Shown one piece after another: positions 1 through 7,222 of a DNA stretch of 64,000 nt. Below the pieces are notes generated by a model, which did no database searches, had not been told where the DNA came from, and saw nothing but the letters and a program-made list of their open reading frames with translations. Position 1 is the stretch's first letter. Each line of letters begins with the position of its first letter. The translations under genes and the position numbers were made by a program. Source of the DNA: JASLDZ01 sp965199975 (GTDB lineage: Bacteria > Pseudomonadota > Alphaproteobacteria > Caulobacterales > Caulobacteraceae); the NCBI GenBank assembly GCA_965199975.1, contig OZ241340.1:496001-560000 (forward strand), written 5' to 3'.

Positions 1-474
1 CGCGACCGTCTCCGTCGCGGGAGTCTCGGCGGTGGGCGTGCCTTCCGGCAGGGCGGCGCTGTCGGGCGCATTCACCCGGGGGGCGAGGCCCCGCGCGCGG
101 GCCACGAGCTCGGCGCGGGTGGTCATATCGACCGTCCCGTCCCACTTGGCGCTCGACCCGGCGCCGGCGAGAGCGGTTACGCGCAGCACGCTCTCCGGCT
201 GGCGGTGGCCCTGGGTGCGGCGATAGCCTTGGCGGCGGATTTTCTTGAAGACCTTGATCTTCTCGCCCTTGCGGGTCTCGATCAGGGTTGCGGTGACGCT
301 GGCGCCATCGACCAGGGGCGCGCCGAGGGTGACGGCGCCCTCGCCGTCGCCCACCATCAGCACCTCGCCGAAGGTCACGGCCGCCCCGACCTCGGCGTCG
401 AGCTTCTCGACCACCAGCACGTCGCCGGGCTGCACGCGGTACTGCTTGCCGCCGGTTCGGATCACCGCATACAT
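1..474 (-). CDS. rplU: 50S ribosomal protein L21, 3' end outside the window
   Basis: L21 binds 23S rRNA in the large ribosomal subunit. The reading frame starts at an ATG on the minus strand at 474 and stays open to the window edge (158 codons). The N-terminus MYAVIRTGGKQY is the classic L21 start, and the basic stretch KIKVFKKIRRQGYRRTQGHRQ near residues 70-90 is the family's RNA-binding signature. L21 proteins are usually about 100 residues long; here the frame runs on after the core into an Ala/Pro/Thr/Glu-rich tail (…TPTAETPATETVA), so the protein has a C-terminal extension, which I know from other alphaproteobacteria. rpmA would be expected further left, outside the window. The 137 bases upstream of the start hold its leader and presumably its promoter; I could not pick out a clear one. 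Confidence 0.95.
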   Translation of the reverse strand, partial: MYAVIRTGGKQYRVQPGDVLVVEKLDAEVGAAVTFGEVLMVGDGEGAVTLGAPLVDGASVTATLIETRKGEKIKVFKKIRRQGYRRTQGHRQPESVLRVTALAGAGSSAKWDGTVDMTTRAELVARARGLAPRVNAPDSAALPEGTPTAETPATETVA

Positions 475-611
475 CGCTTCAGGCCTTCTTGGTCTTGGAA
501 CGCGCGGCTTTCTGGCGACCGCGTCATTTGAAAATACCGAACGCCCGCAGGCGCGAGGCCGGCGGGCGGGAGCGCGTCTCTACAGCGATGCGGGGCCGCG
601 CGTCAATCTCT

Positions 612-745
612 CCTCCCCTGCCGCAGGCGGGGGAGGTGTCGCGGCGCGAAGCGCCGTGACGGAGGGGGCCGCCGCACACGGCCGTTCCGCCGGAACGCCC
701 CCTCCGGCGACTGCGCCGCCACCTCCCCCTACTTCGCAGGGGAGG
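612..745. repeat. Palindromic intergenic repeat element
   Basis: A 134-bp intergenic element bounded by the perfect inverted ends CCTCCCCTG and CAGGGGAGG. Each half also folds on itself (for example CCTCCCC paired with GGGGGAGG at 612-637), and the centre carries a further inverted stretch around ccgttccgccggaacg. This build, with CTCCCC/GGGGAG arms and 'GGCG-aagc-CGCC' cores, is that of the dispersed REP-like palindromes common in Caulobacterales and Sphingomonadales. It ends 8 bases downstream of the nrdA stop codon and could also act as a 3' end or RNA-stabilising structure for nrdA. No second copy was noticed in the window. Confidence 0.7.
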
Positions 746-753
746 AGATCAGG

Positions 754-2622
754 TCACTGGCAGGCGAGGCACTCCTCGTAGTCCGTGCGCGCGGCCGCCG
801 TGGCGCTCGCCTGCGCCTCCAGCGCGGGGTCGGCGCCGGCGAAGGCGGCGCGCTGCACCGACTTGGAGCGGAGGTAGTAGAGCGACTTGCAGCCGCGCTC
901 CCACGCCGTCCAGTGCAGCATGTGCAGGTCCCACTTGTCGACGTCGCCGGGCAGGAAGACGTTGACCGACTGGCCCTGGCAGATCGAGGGGGTGCGGTCG
1001 GCGGCCAGCTCCACCACCCAGCGCTGGTCGATCTCGAAGGCGGTCTTGTAGACATCCTTCTCGTCGTCCGAGAGGTCGGTCAGGTGCATGACCGAGCCCT
1101 GGTGCTCCAGGATCGAGCTCCACACCGCGTCGGTGTTCAGCCCCTTCTCCTCCAGCAGGCGTTCCAGGTAGGGGTTCTTCACCGCGAACGAGCCCGACAG
1201 GGTCTTGTGGGTGTAGATGTTGGCCGGGATCGGCTCGATCCCCGCACTCGTGCCGCCGCAGATGATCGAGATCGAGGCGGTGGGGGCGATGGCCAGCTTG
1301 TGTGAGAAGCGCTCCATCACGCCGCGGTCGGCGGCGTCGGGGCAGGGGCCGCGCTCCTCGGCGAGCTTGACGCTGGCGGCGTCGGCCGCGCGGCGCAGCG
1401 ACTTGAAGATGCGCATATTCCACGACTTGGCGAGCGCGCTTTCGAACGGCACGCCCTGCGCCTGCAGGAAGCTGTGGAAGCCCATCAGCCCCAGGCCCAC
1501 CGAGCGCTCGCGCCCGGCGGAGTAGATGGCCGCGGTCATGGCGTCGGGCGCGCGGTCGATGAAGTCCTGCAACACGTTGTCGAGGAAGCGCATGACGTCC
1601 TCCACGAACATCGGTTCGTCGCGCCACTCCAGAAAGGTCTCGGCGTTGACCGATGAGAGGCAGCACACCGCGGTGCGGTCGACGCCCAGGTGATCCTTGC
1701 CGGTGTGCAGCATGATCTCGCTGCACAGGTTGGATTGGCGCACCTTGAAGCCCAGCTCGCGCTGGTGGGCGGGCATGGCGCGGTTCACCGTGTCGGTGAA
1801 GATCAGGTAGGGCTCGCCGGTCTGCAGGCGGATCTCGAGGATCTTCTGCCAGAGCTGGCGCGCGTCCACCGCCTTCACCGGCTCGCCGTTCTTGGGGGAG
1901 CGCAGAGCGAAGGGCAGGCCGTCGCGCACCGCCTCCATGAAGGCGTCGCTGATGTTGATGCCGTGGTGGAGGTTGAGGCTCTTCCTGTTGAAGTCGCCCG
2001 AGGGCTTCCTGATCTCCAGGAACTCCTCGATCTCCGGGTGGTGGATGTCGAGGTAGACGGCCGCCGAGCCGCGGCGCAGCGACCCCTGGCTGATGGCCAG
2101 GGTGAGCGAGTCCATGACGCGGATGAAGGGGATGATGCCGCTGGTCTGGCCGGCGCCCTTCACCTTCTCGCCGATGGAGCGCACGCCGCCCCAGTAGGTG
2201 CCGATGCCGCCGCCGTTCGAGGCCAGAGCCACGTTCTCGTTCCACACGCTGACGATGCCGTCGAGGCTGTCGGGCACGGCGTTAAGGAAGCAGCTGATCG
2301 GCAGGCCGCGGTCGGCGCCGCCGTTCGAAAGCACGGGGGTGGCCGGCATGAACCACAGGCGCGAGATGTAGTCATAGATGCGTTGGGCATGGTCGGCGTC
2401 GTCGGCGTAGGCGGTGGCGACGCGGGCGAACATGTCCTGGTAGCTCTCGCCGGGCAGGAGGTAGCGGTCCTCCAGCGTGGTCTTGCCGAAAGCGGTGAGG
2501 AGGGCGTCGCGCGAACGATCGACCTCGACCTTGCGCACGAGCGTGAGCTGGGGGCCGCCGGCGGCGGGGCGCGAGGTGCGCGGGGTGGACGAGGGAGCCT
2601 GCTTCAGAGCCGCTTCAGCCAT
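754..2622 (-). CDS. nrdA: Ribonucleoside-diphosphate reductase alpha subunit (class I)
   Basis: Large subunit of ribonucleotide reductase, which makes deoxyribonucleotides for DNA synthesis together with the radical subunit NrdB (not in this window). Visible hallmarks are the redox cysteine in PISCFLNAVPDS (about residue 111), the active-site N-x-C-x-E in QSNLCSEIM, the PTASISIICGGT loop and the terminal thiol pair in EECLACQ at the extreme C-terminus. Length is about 622 residues against about 760 for E. coli NrdA. Only about 30 residues precede the catalytic domain, so the N-terminal ATP-cone for overall activity control is absent. I chose the ATG at 2622 (MAEAALKQ) because AGGTGG lies 8 bases upstream; a GTG at 2634 would add four residues. 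The gene stands alone, with its own upstream region of about 210 bases. Confidence 0.93.
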   Translation of the reverse strand: MAEAALKQAPSSTPRTSRPAAGGPQLTLVRKVEVDRSRDALLTAFGKTTLEDRYLLPGESYQDMFARVATAYADDADHAQRIYDYISRLWFMPATPVLSNGGADRGLPISCFLNAVPDSLDGIVSVWNENVALASNGGGIGTYWGGVRSIGEKVKGAGQTSGIIPFIRVMDSLTLAISQGSLRRGSAAVYLDIHHPEIEEFLEIRKPSGDFNRKSLNLHHGINISDAFMEAVRDGLPFALRSPKNGEPVKAVDARQLWQKILEIRLQTGEPYLIFTDTVNRAMPAHQRELGFKVRQSNLCSEIMLHTGKDHLGVDRTAVCCLSSVNAETFLEWRDEPMFVEDVMRFLDNVLQDFIDRAPDAMTAAIYSAGRERSVGLGLMGFHSFLQAQGVPFESALAKSWNMRIFKSLRRAADAASVKLAEERGPCPDAADRGVMERFSHKLAIAPTASISIICGGTSAGIEPIPANIYTHKTLSGSFAVKNPYLERLLEEKGLNTDAVWSSILEHQGSVMHLTDLSDDEKDVYKTAFEIDQRWVVELAADRTPSICQGQSVNVFLPGDVDKWDLHMLHWTAWERGCKSLYYLRSKSVQRAAFAGADPALEAQASATAAARTDYEECLACQ

Positions 2623-2631
2623 CGAACGAAC

Positions 2632-2678
2632 CACCTACATCTAGTGCCAAAGCCGCGTCGGCTCACAACATGATGGAG
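2632..2678 (-). promoter_or_regulatory. Candidate tandem NrdR boxes upstream of nrdA
   Basis: Two imperfect 16-bp matches to the palindromic NrdR consensus (aCACwAtATaTwGTGt) lie just upstream of the nrdA start: CACCTACATCTAGTGC at 2632-2647 and TCACAACATGATGGAG at 2663-2678. Their starts are 31 bp apart, that is, 16-bp boxes separated by 15 bp, which is the spacing known for NrdR operators (three helical turns). Each box keeps roughly 10 of 16 consensus positions, so the call rests on the spacing and the location. Confidence 0.45.
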
Positions 2679-2708
2679 CCTGAACCGGTTGACGAGTCCT
2701 TAAGCCGC

Positions 2709-2717
2709 TTTTCCACA
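2709..2717 (+). promoter_or_regulatory. DnaA-box-like 9-mer upstream of nrdA
   Basis: TTTTCCACA differs by one base from the DnaA box TTATCCACA. It lies about 90 bases upstream of nrdA, close to a GANTC site (GAGTC at 2694-2698). DnaA or methylation control of nrdA is conceivable in a Caulobacter relative, but a single 9-mer with one mismatch is weak evidence. Confidence 0.25.
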
Positions 2718-2784
2718 AACGGCGCCCAGGCCTCGGTGTCGCACGACTGTCGCAGGCCCGGAGCCGCCCGCCGGAACGTGAAAC

Positions 2785-2810
2785 GGCCCGCGGGATCGCT
2801 CCCGCGGGCC
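2785..2810 (-). terminator. Rho-independent-type hairpin after the porin gene
   Basis: Perfect 10-bp stem GGCCCGCGGG / CCCGCGGGCC with a 6-base loop, starting 27 bases after the stop of the minus-strand porin gene. Reading on the minus strand the hairpin is followed by GTTTCAC, a short T run. Confidence 0.75.
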
Positions 2811-2836
2811 GCCCTCGCGCATCGCCGAGGAGGCGA

Positions 2837-4405
2837 TCAGTAGTCGAGCTGGGCGCGCAGCTGGAAGAGGTTGACCTTGGCGTCGTTCTGGCTGCGCACG
2901 GGCACGCCGTTGGCCACCGCCGGCACGTTGAACTGGCGGTTGTCGATGACGCCGTAGGTGTAGTTGGCCATGAAGCGCACGTAGCTGATCGGGTACCAGT
3001 TCAGGCCGACCGTGGCGCCTTCCCACTTGCCCGCTGTGCCGATGCCGGCGGTGGGCACCTGCTGGTTGGCGAGGCCGTACTGGGTGGCCAGGGCGGCGTT
3101 GTTGCGCCCCATGTCGCTGAAGTCGACGTAGTCGAGGCGCCCGGCGACCTGGAAGGCGCCCATGCCGCCCTTGTCGATCGGGTTCAGCACCTTGATGCGG
3201 CCGAACTGGCCGTTGACGTTGTAGTTCTTCATCTCGCCAGTGGGGAACCACGAGGCCTGGACGTAGCCGGTGGGGATGGTGAAATCGTTGCCACCGCCCG
3301 TTGTCGGCACCTTGGCCGCCGAGATGCGGTCGACGAAGATGGCGCCGGCTTCGGCCTGGATCTCGAAGTTCCTGTGCTCGTACATCGCCTCGCCGCCGAT
3401 GGTCACGTCGGAATTGCCGACCGCGCCGGTGGTCGTCAGCGTGGTGTTCGCCGCCGAGTTCGCCTCGTTCTGGTAGTTGCTGTCGTTGAAGGCGGAGTAG
3501 GCGAAGGCGTTCTCGCCGCCGCGGGCGCGATAGCGGAGCCAGGCGCCGAGGTGGCTCTTGTCGGTCGCGGTGTTGATCGGCGAATAGGTCGCCCGGAACG
3601 ACACGCCCACGCGCTCGTCGGCCGCCGTCGAGTTGTAGGCGCCCTGCGTGTTGTCGGCCGTGTTGATCGAGTTGCCCTGCAGCGCCGCCCAGATCGAGTA
3701 ATTTTTACCGGTGATCACCGATTCGACCGCGATCACATAGTCGAGCTGCATGACGTCACTGTAGACGCCGCGATCAAGGAAATCGATGAAGCGGGTGGAG
3801 GTGATGTTCTCCAGGCCGGCCGCCTTCTGGTTGCCGAACAGGATCGAGGTGGTCTTGTTGTACTTGTACTCGATGACCGCATCGTCCCATGTGGGATTGC
3901 TGCCGTTGCGCCAGCCGCCTTCGAGCTTGTAGGCGAAGTGCTGGCCGATCTGGCCCTCGACGCCGAGGTAGAGCTGACGGGCGCGCAGCTGGCGCGACTC
4001 GTAGTTGGCCACGCGACCCGCACCGCCCTCGCGATCCACGCTCTCGTCCAGGGCGTCGATCAGGATGCGGCCGCGCACCTTGAACATGTCTCCCTGGTCG
4101 TCGGTGGCGCGCGGCGCGCCGTCGAACTTGAAGGCCGGCCCGATCGGCGTGGCCTGGGTGCCCGACTGGTTCACCGGGCCCGTGCCGCCCGATTGCGCGT
4201 CGGCGGCGGCGAGGTCGCCCAGGCTGGCGTTGGTCACCACCGGGCCGGAGTTCACCTGCGCCTGAAGCGCGCTCACCTGGGCCTGAAGCGCCTGCAGCTG
4301 CTGCTGAAGTTGCGCCGTGCCGGTGGCGTCCTGCGCACGGGCGGCGCCCGCGCCGAACACCAGTAGCGCGCTCACGGCCGCACCCGCGGTCAGCGTCGTC
4401 TTCAT
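2837..4405 (-). CDS. OprP/OprO-family phosphate-selective porin
   Basis: Outer-membrane beta-barrel porin of 522 residues, probably for anionic phosphorus compounds. It has a Sec signal peptide (MKTTLTAGAAVSALLVFGAGAARAQ), then a short coiled coil rich in Gln/Leu/Ala (about residues 32-50) as in trimeric porins of this type, then a long beta-rich region with alternating aromatic residues. The chain ends LFQLRAQLDY, without the usual terminal Phe but with an aromatic last residue. The FKVRGRILIDA, YLGVEGQIGQHFAYKLE and FGNQKAAGLENITSTRF blocks match the OprP family as I know it. It follows phnC-phnD-phnE on the same strand after 128 bases, which supports a role in phosphate, phosphite or phosphonate uptake. 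The specific ligand is an inference. Confidence 0.85.
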   Translation of the reverse strand: MKTTLTAGAAVSALLVFGAGAARAQDATGTAQLQQQLQALQAQVSALQAQVNSGPVVTNASLGDLAAADAQSGGTGPVNQSGTQATPIGPAFKFDGAPRATDDQGDMFKVRGRILIDALDESVDREGGAGRVANYESRQLRARQLYLGVEGQIGQHFAYKLEGGWRNGSNPTWDDAVIEYKYNKTTSILFGNQKAAGLENITSTRFIDFLDRGVYSDVMQLDYVIAVESVITGKNYSIWAALQGNSINTADNTQGAYNSTAADERVGVSFRATYSPINTATDKSHLGAWLRYRARGGENAFAYSAFNDSNYQNEANSAANTTLTTTGAVGNSDVTIGGEAMYEHRNFEIQAEAGAIFVDRISAAKVPTTGGGNDFTIPTGYVQASWFPTGEMKNYNVNGQFGRIKVLNPIDKGGMGAFQVAGRLDYVDFSDMGRNNAALATQYGLANQQVPTAGIGTAGKWEGATVGLNWYPISYVRFMANYTYGVIDNRQFNVPAVANGVPVRSQNDAKVNLFQLRAQLDY

Positions 4406-4533
4406 AAGGAAGTCCCCCAGGCCCGGGGCGTGCGCCTTCGCGTCGCCCTTCGAGCGCCGGGTTACCGCCGCATTGTGACGGCTGCGCGAAGCCGCGATGA
4501 CCGTTCGACCTGCACCGCGCGACTGCGGCGCCG

Positions 4534-5340
4534 TTACAACAGGCGTGAGCGCAGGGCCTGGCTGAGGAGATCGATCAGGCTGACCGCGGCGATGATGACG
4601 ATGACGATGGCGGCGGTGCGCCCATACGCATAGGCGTTGAGGCTATCGAACAGGACCTGGCCGATGCCGCCGGCGCCGATCAGCCCGAGCACGGTGGCCG
4701 AGCGGGCGTTGGATTCGAACCGGTACAGCGCATAGCTTGTCCAAAGAGGCATGACCTGCGGCAGCACCCCCCACGCCAGTTCCTGCAGGGTGGCGGCGCC
4801 GGTGGCGCGGACGCCCTCGACCGGACGCGGGTCGATCGCCTCCACCGCCTCGCTGAACAGCTTGCCCAGGACGCCGCCGGTGTTCACCGCCAAGGCCAGC
4901 GCGCCGGCGAAGGGGCCCAGGCCCACGGCCACGAGGAAGATCGTCCCCACCACGAGGTCGGGCACGGCGCGCAGGACGTCGAGGAGGCGGCGCACGGGCT
5001 GCTGCACCCACGCCGGGGCCACGTTGCGCGCCGCCGCCAAGCCCAGCGGAACCGCGATCAGTATGGCCAGCACGGTGCCCCAGAGCGCGATCTGGAGGGT
5101 GAGCCACATCTGGCTGACGTACAGTCGCCACAGGCCGAAGTCGGGCTTCAGAAAGCCGGCGCCGAAGTCGCGCATGTGGCCCGATTTCGAGAAGAGCAGT
5201 GGAAAGCGCCACAGCTCCACCGGGCCGAAGCTGATCAGGAGCAGCGCAGCCACCAGGCCCCACACGGCGAAATCGGTCGCGCGCTCGCGCCACGCTCGCA
5301 CGGGCGGCGGCGGGACGGCTGCGGCGGAGATGGAGGTCAC
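4534..5340 (-). CDS. phnE: Phosphonate/phosphate-type ABC transporter permease PhnE
   Basis: Inner-membrane permease, 268 residues, with about six hydrophobic segments. The conserved permease loop is visible as EAIDPRPVEGVRATGAAT followed by LQELAWGVLPQVMPLW, and the C-terminal part ESNARSATVLGLIGAGGIGQ is characteristic of PhnE. I place the start at a GTG (5340) a few bases after the phnD stop (TGA at 5355-5357); there is no ATG in the right place. It forms a transporter with PhnD and PhnC just upstream. No C-P lyase genes are in the window, so the imported compound may be phosphate or phosphite rather than phosphonate. Confidence 0.88.
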   Translation of the reverse strand: MTSISAAAVPPPPVRAWRERATDFAVWGLVAALLLISFGPVELWRFPLLFSKSGHMRDFGAGFLKPDFGLWRLYVSQMWLTLQIALWGTVLAILIAVPLGLAAARNVAPAWVQQPVRRLLDVLRAVPDLVVGTIFLVAVGLGPFAGALALAVNTGGVLGKLFSEAVEAIDPRPVEGVRATGAATLQELAWGVLPQVMPLWTSYALYRFESNARSATVLGLIGAGGIGQVLFDSLNAYAYGRTAAIVIVIIAAVSLIDLLSQALRSRLL

Positions 5341-5354
5341 GTACGCGGGGCCGC

Positions 5355-6254
5355 TCAGCTGGCCGGGATGGCGGCGCGCATGTCGGCGATGGGCTTGAGG
5401 TAGCTGTCGTCCGCGGCGTGGAAGGCGGTGTAGTGCAGCTTGGCCATGATGGCGCGCTGCCGCTCGCCCTCCGCGCCTGGGGCTTGGCCGTAGTGGAGGA
5501 AGAAGTCGGCCATCTTGCGCTTGAGATCGTCCGGCAGGTCCTTGCGGTAGACGATGGCGCTCTCGGGCAGGGGGGGGCTGGTCCAGATGATCTGCAGCCG
5601 GCTGTAGGCGGTCTGCGCCGCCGCATCGCCGACACGGGCGAAGTCGAGGCCGACCGAGTTGTTGGTCGAGGCGTCCAGCAGGCCGTTGGAGACGCCGAAC
5701 AGGTTGGCCTGATGGGTGCCTATGCGCAGAACCTTGAAGCAGGTGTTCACGTCGATATTGTGCGGCTTGAACAGGTAGAACTGAGGCGCCAGGGTGCCGG
5801 AGGTGGACTTCACGTCGGCCATGCCGAAGCTGAGCGTCTTGTCGCACGCCAGCACCTTGGCCAGGGTGATCGGCGAGCCCTTCTCCTTGATGATCACCGA
5901 GTTGTAGGTGTCGTGCCCCTGCAGGTCGACCGTGCGGGCGAACACCTCGCCCTGCGCGCGCTGCACCGCGTCCAGCGCCGGTTCGGCGGAGAACCAGCCG
6001 GCCTGCACCTGGCCCGCGCGCATGCCCTCCACCAACGAGGTGTAGGTGGGCGAGAAGCGCGCCGTCACCTGCGCGCCGGTGGCCTTCCCGAGGTCGGCCA
6101 GCAGCGGCGCCCAGAACGGTCCGAAGTTGGCCTGATCCTCGGCCGAGAGGATCGAGAACACGATCTCGGGCCTGGCGTCCTTGGGCGGGCCGCAGGCCGC
6201 GAGCGAGAGCGCGCTGGCCGCGGCGAGGAGGGTCAGGGCGGCGCGGCGGATCAT
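5355..6254 (-). CDS. phnD: Phosphate/phosphite/phosphonate ABC transporter substrate-binding protein PhnD
   Basis: Periplasmic binding protein of 299 residues. The N-terminus MIRRAALTLLAAASALSLAAC is a lipoprotein signal with the lipobox LAAC, so it is probably anchored to the inner membrane. The family features are the early PEIVFSILSAEDQ strand, the helix FGPFWAPLLADLGKATG, the TYTSLVEGMRAGQVQAGWF block and the STSGTLAPQFYLF segment. The ATG at 6254 overlaps the phnC stop (ATGA), and phnE follows after 14 bases, so the three genes are one translationally coupled unit. The family name covers binders of several phosphorus oxyanions; the true ligand cannot be read from sequence. Confidence 0.88.
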   Translation of the reverse strand: MIRRAALTLLAAASALSLAACGPPKDARPEIVFSILSAEDQANFGPFWAPLLADLGKATGAQVTARFSPTYTSLVEGMRAGQVQAGWFSAEPALDAVQRAQGEVFARTVDLQGHDTYNSVIIKEKGSPITLAKVLACDKTLSFGMADVKSTSGTLAPQFYLFKPHNIDVNTCFKVLRIGTHQANLFGVSNGLLDASTNNSVGLDFARVGDAAAQTAYSRLQIIWTSPPLPESAIVYRKDLPDDLKRKMADFFLHYGQAPGAEGERQRAIMAKLHYTAFHAADDSYLKPIADMRAAIPAS

Positions 6255-7168
6255 GAGCGGGCTCCGGTCGGAACGGCGTCGGCAGGCAGGGGATCGAGCA
6301 GGGTCGCGGCGAGCGCGGGCTCGGGCGCCGCCGCAGGCGCGCCGGGCAGCGCCACGGGCTGGGGCGGCGCCACGTCCTCGAACTCGGGGCCGTAGATGTC
6401 CATCAGAAGCGCGTGGGTGAGGCCCGAGGTCGGCCCGTCGTAGACCACCTTGCCCGCCTGCAGCGCCACCACCCGGCGGCAGTAGCGCACGGCGTATTCC
6501 ACGTGGTGCAGGGTGACGATGACGCTGAGACCGACGTCGCGGTTCAAGGCCTGCAGGCTCTCCATCACCTTGCGGGCGCTGACGGGATCGAGGCTGGCCA
6601 CCGGCTCGTCGGCCAGGATGGCGGTGGCGCCCTGCACCAGGCACCGCGCGATGGCGCCGCGCTGCTGCTGTCCGCCGGAGAGGGTGTTGGCGCGCTGGCC
6701 GGCGTAGTCGGCCACGCCCATGCGGGCCAGCGCGGTCATGGCGGCGCCCTTGGCCTCGACCGGCCAGCGCCCGAACAGGCCGCGCCAGAAGCCGATGCGG
6801 CCCAGGCACCCGATCATCACGTTGGAGAACAGGCTGAGGCGGCCGACCAGATTGAACTGCTGGGCGATGAGGCCGACGCGCTTGCGCACCCGGCGGACGT
6901 CGTCGACCACCTTGCCGTCGCGCTGCACGCGCAGGCCCACCGCATCCACCTCGCCGCCGGGGTCGACGCAGACGAAGCCGGTCAGCGCACGCAGGAGGGT
7001 GGACTTGCCCGAGCCGGATGGGCCGATCAGCGCCACCATCTCGCCGCGGCCGACGCTGAGGCTCACCCCGTCCAGCGCACGGCTGGCGCCGTAGGTCTTC
7101 ACCACGTCACGGGCCGCGAAGGCGGTGTCGGCGTCCATGAGGGGCGGGGGCGCTCGCTCCGCGGCCAT
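6251..7168 (-). CDS. phnC: Phosphonate/phosphate-type ABC transporter ATP-binding protein PhnC
   Basis: ATPase subunit, 305 residues. Walker A is GPSGSGKST (near residue 52), the signature is LSGGQQQRGAIARCL and Walker B is AILADEPVASLDP. The switch His is in VTLHHVEYA. The C-terminus beyond about residue 255 is a Pro/Ala-rich tail that is longer than in typical PhnC (about 260 residues). First gene of the phnC-phnD-phnE-porin group. The start at 7168 gives MAAERAPPPL; an internal ATG 10 codons later (MDADTAFAARDVVKTYG) is also possible. Confidence 0.9.
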   Translation of the reverse strand: MAAERAPPPLMDADTAFAARDVVKTYGASRALDGVSLSVGRGEMVALIGPSGSGKSTLLRALTGFVCVDPGGEVDAVGLRVQRDGKVVDDVRRVRKRVGLIAQQFNLVGRLSLFSNVMIGCLGRIGFWRGLFGRWPVEAKGAAMTALARMGVADYAGQRANTLSGGQQQRGAIARCLVQGATAILADEPVASLDPVSARKVMESLQALNRDVGLSVIVTLHHVEYAVRYCRRVVALQAGKVVYDGPTSGLTHALLMDIYGPEFEDVAPPQPVALPGAPAAAPEPALAATLLDPLPADAVPTGARS

Positions 7169-7222
7169 GTGCGGCCGGCGCTTCTGCGAATGTCGCCTCT
7201 TAGCCGCCGCGCCGCAACAGTT

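Noticed and set aside
4441..4475. Second SigF promoter upstream of the porin gene
   Set aside because: GTAACC is present on the minus strand, but CGAA falls at 7 and 19 bases rather than 16.
4471..4530. Possible PhoB box upstream of the porin gene (GTCA repeats 22 bp apart on the minus strand)
   Set aside because: Two GTCA elements are at twice the 11-bp Pho-box period, but the middle repeat is missing, so it does not meet even a loose consensus.
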